From contig CAXXKO010000020.1 in NCBI GenBank assembly GCA_963666705.2, positions 1 through 51,539 on the forward strand: a stretch of DNA of 51,539 nucleotides. Direction: 5' to 3'. The notes below the pieces were generated by a model, which saw only the letters and a program-made list of their open reading frames with translations, did not search any database and was not told the DNA's origin. Below are positions 41,184 through 50,616 of this stretch, piece by piece. This DNA comes from G963666705 sp963666705. Lineage in GTDB: Bacteria; Pseudomonadota; Alphaproteobacteria; CADEGL01. Every line of letters starts with the position of its first letter. The first letter of the stretch is position 1. Both the position numbers and the translations under genes were made by a program.

Positions 41184-42365
41184 ATGCGTGAGGCGGTCAT
41201 TGTCTCGACGGCGCGGACGCCGATCGGCAAGGCGTTCAGGGGTGCGTTCAACAAGACCCACGGGGCGGTCATCGCGGGCCACGCGATCAAGCATGCCGTG
41301 GAGCGCGCGGGCATCGACCCCGGGGAGGTCGAGGACGTGGTGCTGGGCTGCGGCTTTCCCGAGGGCGGCACGGGATGGAACATCGCCCGCGTCGCCGCCG
41401 TGCGCGCCGGCCTGCCGGTGACGGCGAGCGCCATGACCATCAACCGCTTCTGCAGCTCGGGCCTCCAGGCCATCGCCACGGCGGCGGGCCGCGTGGTCAC
41501 CGACGGCGTGCCCGCGGTCGTCGCCGGCGGGCTCGAATCGATCAGCCTCACCCACAACGACATGAACCAGTACTGCCTGAAGGAGGAGTGGCTGCTCGGC
41601 CACAAGCCGGCGCTGTGGATGCCGATGATCGAGACGGCCGAGAACGTGGCCGCGCGCTACGGCATCCCGCGCGAGGCCCAGGACGAATACGCCCTCGAAA
41701 GCCAGCGGCGGACGGCGGCGGCGCAGCAGGCGCAAAGATTCGACGGTGAGATCGTGCCGATCACCACCACCAAGCTGGTCACCGACAAGGAGAGCGGAGA
41801 GACCCGGGACGAGGAGGTGACCCTGGCCCAGGACGAGGGCAACCGCCCGAGCACCACGGCCGAGGGCCTCGCGACGCTCCAGCCCGTGATGGGCGAGGAC
41901 GCCAACATCACGGCGGGCAATGCGAGCCAGCTTTCCGATGGCGCCTCGGCCTGCGTCATCATGGATGCGAAGCTGGCGGAGCAGCGCGGGCTCGAGCCCC
42001 TCGGCATATTCCGGGGCCTGGCCGTGGCCGGCTGCGAGCCCGACGAGATGGGCATCGGGCCGGTCTTCGCGGTGCCGCGCCTCCTCGAGCGCCACGGCCT
42101 GTCCGTCAGCGACATCGACCCATGGGAGCTCAACGAGGCCTTCGCCGTGCAAGTGCTCTATTGCCGCGACCGGCTCGGCATCCCCCAGGAGGCGCTCAAC
42201 GTGGACGGCGGCGCGATCTCCATCGGCCACCCTTACGGTATGAGCGGCGCGCGCATGGCCGGCCACGCCTTGATCGAAGGCAAGCGCCGCGGGGCCAAGC
42301 ACGCGGTCGTCACCATGTGCATCGGCGGCGGCATGGGGGCCGCCGGCCTGTTCGAGATTGCCTGA
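41184..42365 (+). CDS. Thiolase (acetyl-CoA C-acyltransferase)
   Basis: The 393-residue thiolase has all catalytic blocks: nucleophile Cys90 in INRFCSSGLQAI, NEAFAVQ, GGAISIGHPYGMSGARM with the active-site His, and the second Cys in VTMCIGGGMGAAGLFE. The ATG at 41184 has GGAGGTGGAG upstream. It is a degradative thiolase by length and neighbours (acyl-CoA dehydrogenase, APH-like kinase), cleaving 3-oxoacyl-CoA to acetyl-CoA plus a shortened acyl-CoA. Confidence 0.95.
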   Translation: MREAVIVSTARTPIGKAFRGAFNKTHGAVIAGHAIKHAVERAGIDPGEVEDVVLGCGFPEGGTGWNIARVAAVRAGLPVTASAMTINRFCSSGLQAIATAAGRVVTDGVPAVVAGGLESISLTHNDMNQYCLKEEWLLGHKPALWMPMIETAENVAARYGIPREAQDEYALESQRRTAAAQQAQRFDGEIVPITTTKLVTDKESGETRDEEVTLAQDEGNRPSTTAEGLATLQPVMGEDANITAGNASQLSDGASACVIMDAKLAEQRGLEPLGIFRGLAVAGCEPDEMGIGPVFAVPRLLERHGLSVSDIDPWELNEAFAVQVLYCRDRLGIPQEALNVDGGAISIGHPYGMSGARMAGHALIEGKRRGAKHAVVTMCIGGGMGAAGLFEIA

Positions 42366-42561
42366 GTCCGGGCGCCTTGGCGCGCCCATCACGGCATTGT
42401 GACGCCGGATGATGGCTTCGGCGGCCCGCAGGCGCCGATCGGGCTCTTTTCATTCGGCGCGTGGCCGTTCCGTCCGCTGGTTCCATTTGCATCGGAAGGT
42501 CGGCCCGGATAGGGTTCGCATCGCAATATAATATAATAAGCGTTAACAGGGTTGGCGTGAC

Positions 42562-44499
42562 GTGACGGCGGATACCCTACCGAAGCTGTTGCTCCACAAT
42601 GCCGAGACGCACGGCGACAGGCCGGCGTTTCGCGAAAAGGGCCATGGCATCTGGCGTAGCTGGAGCTGGCGCGAGGCGGCGGCGGAGGTGCGCGCCATGG
42701 CCTGTGGCCTGGCAGCGCTGGGCTTCGAGAGGGGCGACCGCCTCGCCATCATCGGCGACAACCGCCCGCATCTCTACTGGGCCATGACGGCCGCCCAGTG
42801 CCTGGGCGGCGTGCCGGTGCCGATCTACCAGGATTCGGTGGCGAACGAGATGCGTTTCGTCCTCGATCATGCCCAAACCCGCTTCGCCGCCGTCGAGGAC
42901 CAGGAGCAGGTGGACAAGCTGCTCGAGATCCGGGATTCGCTTCCGACCCTCGAGACGGTGATCTTCCGCGACAGCCGCGGCATGCGCGATTACGACCACG
43001 ACTTCCTCCACGGTATGGCTGAGATGGGCGAGAAGGGCCGCGAGCACGATCGCGCGCACCCCGATTTCTTCATGGCGGAAGTCGACCGGGGCCAGGGTAG
43101 CGATGTCGCGACCTTTTACTACACCTCGGGCACCACGGGCGATCCCAAGGGCGTGGTCGCCACCTTCGACAACATCATCGTGACCGCGCGGAACGCCACC
43201 GCGTTCGAGGGCCTGGGCTCGGGCGAGCAGGTGGTGTCCTACCTGCCCATGGCCTGGGTCGGGGACAACATCTTCTCCGTCGCCCAGCAATATTGCGCCG
43301 GCTTCTGCATCAACTGCCCCGAGAGCAGCGACACCCTGCTCCACGACCTGTTCGAGATCGGCCCGACCTATTTCTTCGCCCCGCCGCGTATCTGGGAGAA
43401 CCTCCTGACCACGGTGATGATCCGCATGGAGGACGCCGGCTGGCTCAAGCGCAAGATGTTCCATTTCTTCATGGGTGTCGCGCGCCGCTCGGGGGCCAGA
43501 ATCCTCGATGGCCTGCCCGTGCCGGTCCTCGACCGCCCGCTCTACGCCCTCGGCCGGATCCTGGTCTACGGGCCCCTGAAGAACGTGCTCGGCTTCACGC
43601 GGATCCGCCTCGCCTATACCGCGGGCGAGGCGATCGGGCCGGACATATTCAGGTTCTACCGCTCGCTCGGCATCAACATCAAACAGCTCTACGGCTCGAC
43701 CGAGGCCAGCGTATTCGTGACCATCCAGCCCGATGGCGAGGTCAAGGACGACACCGTCGGCAAGCCGATCGCCGGCGTCGAGCTGCGCGTCGCGGACTCG
43801 GGCGAGATCATGTTCAAGAGCCCGGGCGTATTCCAGGAATACCACAACAACCCGCAAGCCACGGCCGAGGCCAAGACGCCCGACGGCTGGATGCATACGG
43901 GCGACGCCGGGTTCGTCGGCGAGGACGGCCACCTGCGGATCATCGACCGGGCGAAGGACGTGGGCAAGCTCAACGACGGCACCATGCTGGCGCCCAAGTT
44001 CATCGAGAACAAGCTCAAGTTCTTCCCCCATATCAAGGAGGCGGTCGTATACGGCGACGGCCGGGACTACGCGACCGCTTTCGTCTCCATCGACCTCGAG
44101 GCGGTCGGCAATTGGGCGGAACGGCAGCGGCTGGTCTATGCCAGCTACGCCGAGCTCGCCGCCCTGCCGCAAGTCTACGAGCTCGTCGCCGACGAGGTGG
44201 CGCGGGTCAACCGCGACCTCGCCGGCGACGAGCGCTTCACCGGCTCTCAGATCAAGCGCTTTCTCCTCCTGCACAAAGAGCTCGATGCCGACGATGGCGA
44301 GCTCACCCGCACCGGCAAGGTGCGGCGGCGAATCGTCGCCGAGCGCTACGGCGCCCTGATCGACGCGCTCTATTCCAGTGCCGATCACAGCCGCATAGAG
44401 ACCCAGGTCACCTTCGAGGATGGGCGCAAGGATACGACCCGCGCCGATCTCGCAATCCGCGAAGCGGAACGCTTCGATCACATGCGCGCGGCGGGCTGA
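42562..44499 (+). CDS. Long-chain-type acyl-CoA synthetase associated with Liv transporter
   Basis: The 645-residue ANL enzyme starts at GTG (preceded by an A+T-rich stretch with TATAATATAAT). It has TFYYTSGTTGDPKGVV (P-loop), QLYGSTEASVF, the late DRAKDVGKLNDGTMLAPKFIE motif typical of FadD15/long-chain-type synthetases, and TRTGKVRRR with the catalytic Lys. Its stop is 14 bp before livG. Ligases of this kind recur at the head of Liv-type operons and are thought to trap the imported acid as its CoA ester. The substrate is probably an aromatic, alicyclic or branched carboxylate, not an amino acid. Confidence 0.9.
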   Translation: MTADTLPKLLLHNAETHGDRPAFREKGHGIWRSWSWREAAAEVRAMACGLAALGFERGDRLAIIGDNRPHLYWAMTAAQCLGGVPVPIYQDSVANEMRFVLDHAQTRFAAVEDQEQVDKLLEIRDSLPTLETVIFRDSRGMRDYDHDFLHGMAEMGEKGREHDRAHPDFFMAEVDRGQGSDVATFYYTSGTTGDPKGVVATFDNIIVTARNATAFEGLGSGEQVVSYLPMAWVGDNIFSVAQQYCAGFCINCPESSDTLLHDLFEIGPTYFFAPPRIWENLLTTVMIRMEDAGWLKRKMFHFFMGVARRSGARILDGLPVPVLDRPLYALGRILVYGPLKNVLGFTRIRLAYTAGEAIGPDIFRFYRSLGINIKQLYGSTEASVFVTIQPDGEVKDDTVGKPIAGVELRVADSGEIMFKSPGVFQEYHNNPQATAEAKTPDGWMHTGDAGFVGEDGHLRIIDRAKDVGKLNDGTMLAPKFIENKLKFFPHIKEAVVYGDGRDYATAFVSIDLEAVGNWAERQRLVYASYAELAALPQVYELVADEVARVNRDLAGDERFTGSQIKRFLLLHKELDADDGELTRTGKVRRRIVAERYGALIDALYSSADHSRIETQVTFEDGRKDTTRADLAIREAERFDHMRAAG

Positions 44500-44513
44500 G
44501 GGGCCACGGCGCG

Positions 44514-45302
44514 GTGGCCCGGAAGCGGATCGGCGATGTCCTGCTCGAGGCGGACAACATCACCCTCTCCTTCGGCGGCATCCAGGCCCTCAAGGCCGTC
44601 TCCTTCGAGATCCGGGAGCACGAGATCCTGGCCATCATCGGCCCCAACGGGGCCGGCAAGACCTCCATGCTCAACGTCATCAACGGCGCCTACCATCCCC
44701 AGGAGGGCACCATCACCTTCAAAGGCGAGGTTCGGGCGAAGATGCGCCCGCACCGCGCGGCCGTCCAAGGGATCGCCCGGACCTTCCAGAACGTGGCCCT
44801 GTTCCGGGGGATGAGCACCCTCGACAACATCATGACCGGGCGCAACCTGAAGCAGCGCAGCAACATCCTGGCATGCGCCCTCTACTGGGGTCCGGCGCAA
44901 AAAGAGGAGACACGCAACCGGGAAGCGGTCGAACGGGTCATCGACTTTCTCGAGATCGAGGCCATCCGGCGGGTGCCTGTGGGCCGGCTGCCCTACGGCC
45001 TGCAGAAGCGCGTGGAGCTGGGCCGGGCGCTCGCGGCGGAGCCCGACCTCCTGCTCCTCGACGAGCCCATGGCCGGCATGAACGTCGAGGAGAAGGAGGA
45101 CATGTCGCGCTTCATCCTCGATATCAACGCGGAGTTCGGCACCACCGTCGCCCTCATCGAGCACGATATGGGCGTGGTGATGGATATCTCGGATCGGGTC
45201 ATGGTGTTCGATTACGGCCGCAAGATCGCCGACGGCTCGCCTGACGAAGTGCGGGCCAATCAGGATGTGATCGATGCCTATCTCGGTGTCGCCCATGACT
45301 GA
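44514..45302 (+). CDS. livG: Branched-chain-type ABC transporter ATP-binding protein LivG
   Basis: The 262-residue ATPase starts at GTG 14 bp after the synthetase gene. Walker A is GPNGAGKTS (about residue 40), the Q-loop is in ARTFQNVALF, and Walker B is LLLLDEPMAGMN; the helical-domain signature is degenerate (LPYGLQKRVEL rather than LSGGQ), which is common in this subfamily. It is one of two ATPases of the importer with LivF. An APHR-like GEVRAKMRPHR segment is present as in LivG. Confidence 0.9.
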   Translation: MARKRIGDVLLEADNITLSFGGIQALKAVSFEIREHEILAIIGPNGAGKTSMLNVINGAYHPQEGTITFKGEVRAKMRPHRAAVQGIARTFQNVALFRGMSTLDNIMTGRNLKQRSNILACALYWGPAQKEETRNREAVERVIDFLEIEAIRRVPVGRLPYGLQKRVELGRALAAEPDLLLLDEPMAGMNVEEKEDMSRFILDINAEFGTTVALIEHDMGVVMDISDRVMVFDYGRKIADGSPDEVRANQDVIDAYLGVAHD

Positions 45303-45347
45303 GCGCGCGCCGAATCGGTCGTGGAACAGCGCGGGATCGGCGCCGCG

Positions 45348-46319
45348 ATGATCGAGTTTCTCGAGGCATTTACGATCACGCCATTCGTCGACATGGCGGA
45401 CAAGCCGATCTTCTTCGCCCAGGTCCTCCTGCGCGGGCTGCTTTCGGGCTCCATGTACTCGCTCGTCGCCCTCGGGTTCGCGCTGATCTTCAAGGCCTCG
45501 GGGGTGTTCAATTTCTCCCAGGGAATCATGGTGGTCTTCGCCGGGCTGTGCCTGGTGACCGTCTGGGAGATGGGCGTGCCGATATATCTCGCCGTGCTGC
45601 TGACGGTCTTCGTCATGATCGGTATGGCTTTTGGTGTCGAACGCTTGATTCTGCGGCCGCTCGTCAACCAGGAGCAGATCACGCTGTTCATGGCGACCAT
45701 CGGCCTGACGTTCTTTCTCCAGGGCTTCGGCGAGCTGGTGTTCGGCGGCCAGATCAAGCTCATGCCGTTGGCGGAGCTCGGCGTGCCCGAGGGGCGCCTC
45801 ACGTTCCTGGCCGACCAGGCGGCCGGCATCAAGGGCATCCGGCTGCAGGCGCGCGACCTCACCGCGGCCGTGGTCGCCGCCGTCCTGGTCGGCCTTCTGG
45901 TCCTTTTCTTCAAGACCACCAAGATCGGGCGGGCGCTGCGCGCGGTCGCCGACGACCATCAGGCCGCGCAATCGGTCGGCATACCGCTGAAGACGATCTG
46001 GATCTTCGTCTGGTCCGTCGCCGGCATCGTGGCGCTGGTCGCCGGCATCTTCTGGGGCGGGCGAAGCGGCGTGACCTTCGGATTGGCGATCATCGCCTTG
46101 AAGGCCCTCCCGGTCCTGATCCTGGGCGGATTCACCTCCGTGCCCGGGGTCATCGTCGGTGGCCTGATCATCGGCATCGGCGAGAAGCTGGGCGAAGTCT
46201 ATTGGTCCGATGCGATCGGCCAGGGCATCCAGGACTGGTTCGCATACGCCATCGCCTTGGTTTTTCTCGTGTTTCGGCCACAGGGCCTGTTCGGCGAAAA
46301 GATCATCGAGAGGGTATAG
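45348..46319 (+). CDS. livH: Branched-chain-type ABC transporter permease LivH
   Basis: The 323-residue permease has the typical LivH start region (VLLRGLLSGSMYSLVALGFALIFKASGVFNFSQG), and the conserved ALRAVADDHQAAQSVGIP loop that contacts the ATPase. The ATG at 45348 fits the family; a GTG 27 bp upstream is an alternative. It ends 3 bp before livM. Confidence 0.93.
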   Translation: MIEFLEAFTITPFVDMADKPIFFAQVLLRGLLSGSMYSLVALGFALIFKASGVFNFSQGIMVVFAGLCLVTVWEMGVPIYLAVLLTVFVMIGMAFGVERLILRPLVNQEQITLFMATIGLTFFLQGFGELVFGGQIKLMPLAELGVPEGRLTFLADQAAGIKGIRLQARDLTAAVVAAVLVGLLVLFFKTTKIGRALRAVADDHQAAQSVGIPLKTIWIFVWSVAGIVALVAGIFWGGRSGVTFGLAIIALKALPVLILGGFTSVPGVIVGGLIIGIGEKLGEVYWSDAIGQGIQDWFAYAIALVFLVFRPQGLFGEKIIERV

Positions 46320-46322
46320 CGG

Positions 46323-47399
46323 GTGCTCTATCGCGAAGCCGGGCAGTTCAAGACGACCTACAAGTCCGACCAGGCGATCTTTCGGATCGCGCAGGACCGC
46401 TGGCTCATCATCGCCCTACTGGTGTTCGCCTACGCGGTCGTGCCGCTGATCGCGTCGGAATACTGGTTCGAGGCGATCCTGACGCCGTTCCTGATCGCAT
46501 CGGTCGGCGCCATCGGCCTCAATATCCTGACCGGCTATTGCGGCCAGCTCTCGCTCGGGACCGGCGGATTCATGGCCGTCGGCGCCTATTCGGCCTACAA
46601 GCTGAGCACCGCGTTCCCGGAGCTGAATATCGTCGTCGTTTTCCTCCTGTCGGGCGGAATCGCGGCGTGCGTGGGCATCGTCTTCGGGCTGCCCAGCTTG
46701 CGCATCAAGGGCTTCTATCTGGCGGTCGCGACATTGGCGTCGCAGTTCTTCCTCGAGTGGCTGTTCCTGAGCAAGCCGTGGTTCGTGAACTATCACCCCT
46801 CCGGCGTGCTGTCGGCGCCGCCGCGCGAGATATTCGGGACCGTCGTGACAGGGGCCACCGCGTCGAGCGAGGCCACATACTACATGGCCCTCACCTTCGC
46901 GGTCCTCGCCGGCCTCACCGCCAAGAACTTGGTGCGCGGGCGCTTCGGGCGGTCCTGGATGGCGATTCGCGACATGGACGTCGCCGCCGAGCTGATCGGC
47001 ATCCGGCCCCTGCAGACCAAGCTGTGGGCCTTCGCCGTCAGCTCCTTCTATGTCGGCGTATCGGGGGCCATGCTGCTGTTCCTGTCGCTGCACGCGGCCG
47101 AGACCCAGGCCTTCGACATCAACCGCTCGTTCACCATTCTGTTCATGGTCATCATCGGTGGGTTGGGCTCCATCCTGGGGTCCTACATGGGCGCCGCCTT
47201 CATCGTGGTCCTGCCCATCCTGCTCACCAACCTGCCGCGCATGCTGAGCATTCCGATCGAATCGTCCACGGCGAACCACATCGAATTCATGGTGTTCGGC
47301 GGCATGATCGTCTTCTTCCTGATCGTCGAGCCGGCGGGCCTCGCCCGGCTGTGGTCGATCGCCAAGGAGAAGCTGCGGCAGTGGCCGTTCCCGTACTAG
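46323..47399 (+). CDS. livM: Branched-chain-type ABC transporter permease LivM
   Basis: This 358-residue permease starts at GTG, 3 bp after livH. It has ILTGYCGQLSLGTGGFMAVGAYSAYKL near the N-terminal third and the loop GRSWMAIRDMDVAAELIGI toward the C-terminal third, the LivM signatures. It completes the membrane channel. The gene is followed by the hairpin repeat and the IS481 element, which separate it from livK by about 1.8 kb. Confidence 0.93.
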   Translation: MLYREAGQFKTTYKSDQAIFRIAQDRWLIIALLVFAYAVVPLIASEYWFEAILTPFLIASVGAIGLNILTGYCGQLSLGTGGFMAVGAYSAYKLSTAFPELNIVVVFLLSGGIAACVGIVFGLPSLRIKGFYLAVATLASQFFLEWLFLSKPWFVNYHPSGVLSAPPREIFGTVVTGATASSEATYYMALTFAVLAGLTAKNLVRGRFGRSWMAIRDMDVAAELIGIRPLQTKLWAFAVSSFYVGVSGAMLLFLSLHAAETQAFDINRSFTILFMVIIGGLGSILGSYMGAAFIVVLPILLTNLPRMLSIPIESSTANHIEFMVFGGMIVFFLIVEPAGLARLWSIAKEKLRQWPFPY

Positions 47400-47418
47400 T
47401 GGTTCGAGTCTGACGCTT

Positions 47419-47547
47419 GGAATCCTCTCCCCGGCGGGGAGAGGGTGGCGCGCATAGCGCGCCGGGTGAGGGCGTGGCCGCCAGAAGGCGGCGGAAAGAC
47501 TCTTGTAACGCGCCGACGCGCGCCCCCTCACCCCGACCCTCTCCCCA
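47419..47547. repeat. G+C-rich hairpin repeat (second family), inverted copy split by IS481
   Basis: This is the left part of an inverted copy of 35484-35632. It includes the CCGCC(A/G)(G)AAGGCGGCGGAAAGACTC block and CGCCGACGCGCGCCCCCTC. The remainder, AAGGGGAGAGG, continues after the IS at 48933 and runs to about 48964, matching the other copy beyond the hairpin. Without the IS the sequence reads CTCTCCCCAAGGGGAGAG, as in the intact copy. Confidence 0.85.
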
Positions 47548-48928
47548 TGTACAGACCGGAGACATAGCTGACAGGTGTTCGGAGACATGGTTGACACTTT
47601 CCCGGTCCCTGGCGGATTGGGGAAGGATTGGATCATGGTCTGGCGGGAGCGGTTGGTGATGGATCTGCGAGAGGAGTTTGTGGGTCTGGCGGGAAGCGCG
47701 GGGGCGAACCGGCGTGAGCTGTGCCGTCGGTTCGGGATCAGCGCCCAGACCGGCTACAAATGGCTGCGGCGGCACGCGGCCGAGGGGCGGGAGGGCTTGG
47801 CCGACCGCTCGCGGCGGCCGCGGACGAGCCCGGGGCGTGTGGCGCCGGTGCTCGAGGCGGCGGTGCTCGCGGTGCGGGCCGACAGCAACCAGGCGTGGGG
47901 CGGCCGCAAGATCCGGCGGCGGCTCCAGGACCTCGGCCACGCGGCGGTGCCGAGCGCCAGTACGATCACCGAGATCCTGCGCCGCCACGACAAGCTGGAC
48001 GCGGCGGCGGCCGGGCCGGCGCGCTGGTGCCGGTTCGAGCGCGCCGGCCCGAACGAGCTGTGGCAGATGGACTTCAAGGGCCACTTCGCGACCGTGGCCG
48101 GGCGCTGCCATCCCTTGACGGTGCTCGACGACCACGCGCGCTACGCGCTCGGGCTCGCCGCCTGCGCCGACGAGCGCGCGGAGACGGTGCGCGAGCGGCT
48201 GAGCGCCATCTTCCGGCGCTACGGGCTGCCCGAGGCGATGCTGATGGACAACGGCGCGCCGTGGGGCGACGCCGGCGGCCAGCCCTACACCGTGCTCACC
48301 GTGTGGCTGATGCGGCTCGGCATCCGCATCGCCCACTGCCGCCCCTACCATCCCCAGACCCAAGGCAAGGACGAGCGCTTCCACCGCACATTGGCGGCCG
48401 AGGTCCTGGCCGGGCGCCGCTTCGCCGATCTCGGCGAGTGCCAGGGCGCATTCTCGCGCTGGCGCCACGTCTACAACCACCAGCGCCCGCACGAGGCCCT
48501 CGATCTCGACGTGCCGGCGCGCCGCTACCGCCCCAGCGCGGTCGCCTTCCCGGAGACGCCGCCCGAGATCGCATACGGTCCCGGCGATAGGGTGCGCAAG
48601 GTCCAGAGCGGCGGCATGGTCAGCTTCCAGGGCCGCCAGTTCCGCATCTCCAAGGCGTTCAAGGGACAGCCCATCGCCCTGTGCCCGAGCGCCGTCGACG
48701 GCGTGTTCACGGTGCGCTTCGGCGCCAACACCATCGCCCATATCGACTTCCGAAAAGCGCCCGCCGAGACACGAGCCGCCTGTGGATTTGATGGATATCG
48801 CTGGCGCGATACCCACAACCCCACAGGCACAACAACCGCAAAACAGGATTGATCTGGTATTGAAGTGCAGCATCCGAGGTGTCAACCATGTCCCCGAACA
48901 CCCGTCAACCATGTCCCCGGTCTATACA
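47548..48928 (+). mobile_element. IS481-family insertion sequence, 1381 bp
   Basis: Inverted tips are TGTACAGACCGGAGACAT (left) and TGTATAGACCGGGGACAT (right, reversed), with inner repeats around GACATGGTTGAC. A 5-bp duplication CCCCA flanks it (47543-47547 and 48929-48933). The empty site is known from the other copy of the repeat. It carries one full transposase gene and lies between livM and livK. Confidence 0.94.
47635..48852 (+). CDS. IS481-family transposase
   Basis: The 405-residue transposase has a helix-turn-helix (NRRELCRRFGISAQTGYKWL, about residues 22-41) and an rve core: Asp in LWQMDFKGHF, Asp in MLMDNGAPWGD, Glu in QGKDERFHRTL, then YNHQRPHEALD. I chose the ATG at 47635 as the family-like start; an upstream reading from 47575 lies in the terminal repeat. 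It is intact. Confidence 0.93.
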   Translation: MVWRERLVMDLREEFVGLAGSAGANRRELCRRFGISAQTGYKWLRRHAAEGREGLADRSRRPRTSPGRVAPVLEAAVLAVRADSNQAWGGRKIRRRLQDLGHAAVPSASTITEILRRHDKLDAAAAGPARWCRFERAGPNELWQMDFKGHFATVAGRCHPLTVLDDHARYALGLAACADERAETVRERLSAIFRRYGLPEAMLMDNGAPWGDAGGQPYTVLTVWLMRLGIRIAHCRPYHPQTQGKDERFHRTLAAEVLAGRRFADLGECQGAFSRWRHVYNHQRPHEALDLDVPARRYRPSAVAFPETPPEIAYGPGDRVRKVQSGGMVSFQGRQFRISKAFKGQPIALCPSAVDGVFTVRFGANTIAHIDFRKAPAETRAACGFDGYRWRDTHNPTGTTTAKQD

Positions 48929-48984
48929 CCCCAAGGGGAGAGGGGGATTCTTTTGTCGCGTTCAATCCATTAGGAACCAAGACA

Positions 48985-49096
48985 CTAGAGCGGCTCCGCT
49001 TCGAGCGGACCCACTCAAGCGCACTATCTCGCTCACGGCGGCGGACCGAAGGGTCCGCGGCCGGGAGCGATTCCAGTCGAGGTGGAATCGCTCTAG
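48985..49096. repeat. Hairpin-rich dispersed repeat, locus D (short copy)
   Basis: This 112-bp copy starts CTAGAGCGGCTCCGC and ends GGAATCGCTCTAG. It lacks the GGCGGGCCGCC block, unlike the other loci, so it is an internal-deletion form. It lies between the IS481 element and livK. No other gene is seen from 48929 to 49234; the last 90 bp hold the livK promoter region. Confidence 0.8.
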
Positions 49097-49234
49097 GAAT
49101 TCCTCATGGCGCCGGGCCGGGCCGACCTCGGAAGTTTGCCCGCGATCCGGACTCTGTGATATGGTAGGGCGTTAGTTTAAAGGGCAAAAAACAAGTCGAT
49201 AGAAATCGTCTGCAACAGGTTCAGGGAGGATGAA

Positions 49235-50542
49235 ATGAGCCTCAGGAAATTGGTGTTTGGCGCCGTGGCCGCCGCATTCGTGGCAGTTCCGGTCGCCACC
49301 GAAACCGCCACGGCGGAAGAGACGGCGTTCATACCGATGTTGACCTATCGGACCGGGCCATATTCGGTCGGCGGCATTCCCCTCGCGAACGGGTTCGCCG
49401 ACTATCTCAAGCTGGTCAACAAACGCGACGGCGGCGTCGAGGGCGTGAAGCTCGAATGGGAAGAGTGCGAGACCGGATACAACACGGAGAAGGGCGTCGA
49501 GTGCTACAACCGCCTCAAGGACCGCGGCCTCGTCTTCAACCCCAACAGCACCGGCATCACTTACTCGATCATCGAGCAAGCGGCGCAGGACGGCGTCTCG
49601 GTGCTCTCGATGGGGTATGGCCGCGCCGATGCCGCCGACGGCCGGGTCTTCAAATGGGTGTTCAACTTCCCCACGAGCTACTGGAGCCAGGCCACCGCTT
49701 GGGTCAAGTATATCGGGCAAGTCGAAGGCGGGATGGATAAGCTGAAAGGCAAGAGCATCGGCTACATCTTCCTCGATTCCGCTTATGGGCGCGAGCCCAT
49801 TCCGACCCTCGAGCTGCTCGGCGAGCAGCTCGGCTACGACGTCACCACCTACCCGGTTCCGGGCGCGTCGATGGGCGATCAGTCGGGCGTGTGGCTCAAG
49901 ATCGAGCAGAACGATCACGACTGGATGCTCATGTCGGGATGGGGCCTGATGAACCAGACGGCCATCAAGGAAGCGTCCGAGATCGGGTACCCCATGGACC
50001 ATTTCATCGGCAATTGGTGGTCCGGCTCCGAGGCCGATGTCCTGCCGTCGGGCGCGGCCGCGACCGGCTATCTGTCGGGCACCTTCACGGCGCCGGGCTC
50101 GGGCTATCCCGTCCATGCCGACATCCTGCGGGATGTCTATGGTGGCGATAAGGCCGCCGCCGAGGACAACAGCTGGGGCCAGGTGCTCTACAACCGGGGC
50201 GTCTCCAACGCGACATACGTGGTCGAGGCGATCCGCGGCTCGATCAAGGAGTTCGGCACGCCCGTCACCGCGGCGAACGTCCGTTGGGGCCTGGAGAACC
50301 TGGGCCTCACCGCCGACCGCCTGGCGGAGCTCGGCATGACCGGGTTCATCGCACCCGTCCAGGTCACCTGCGCCGATCATGAGGGCGGCGGCGGCGCGCT
50401 GTTCATGCAGCAGTGGGACGGCGACAAGTGGTCGGTGGTCACCGAAGCAATCCCCGTCATGCATGACGTGACGCGGCCCATGGCCGAGGCTTCGGCCCTG
50501 GAGTATGCGGTCGAGAAGAATATTACGCCGCGCGACTGCTAG
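49235..50542 (+). CDS. livK: Branched-chain-type ABC transporter substrate-binding protein LivK
   Basis: The 435-residue periplasmic binding protein has a signal peptide (KLVFGAVAAAFVAVPVA, likely cleavage after TATA) and a type I fold (PMLTYRTGPYSVGGIPLANGFADYL; the segment NPNSTGITYSIIEQAAQDGV). It is longer than amino-acid-binding LivK (about 340-370) and belongs to the larger group often linked to aromatic or alicyclic acids. A strong GGGAGG site precedes the ATG. It now sits apart from livGHM behind the IS481 element. Confidence 0.9.
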   Translation: MSLRKLVFGAVAAAFVAVPVATETATAEETAFIPMLTYRTGPYSVGGIPLANGFADYLKLVNKRDGGVEGVKLEWEECETGYNTEKGVECYNRLKDRGLVFNPNSTGITYSIIEQAAQDGVSVLSMGYGRADAADGRVFKWVFNFPTSYWSQATAWVKYIGQVEGGMDKLKGKSIGYIFLDSAYGREPIPTLELLGEQLGYDVTTYPVPGASMGDQSGVWLKIEQNDHDWMLMSGWGLMNQTAIKEASEIGYPMDHFIGNWWSGSEADVLPSGAAATGYLSGTFTAPGSGYPVHADILRDVYGGDKAAAEDNSWGQVLYNRGVSNATYVVEAIRGSIKEFGTPVTAANVRWGLENLGLTADRLAELGMTGFIAPVQVTCADHEGGGGALFMQQWDGDKWSVVTEAIPVMHDVTRPMAEASALEYAVEKNITPRDC

Positions 50543-50616
50543 GCGCGGTGGGCGGCGCGGCATCCGCCGCGCCGCCCACGCCGTGGCTTGCATGGCCTCC
50601 GACTGGGGAGAAGCTC

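Noticed and set aside
42521..42540. Promoter with overlapping TATAAT boxes upstream of the acyl-CoA synthetase
   Set aside because: The A+T run is notable, but no -35 hexamer stands at suitable spacing, so a promoter is not called.
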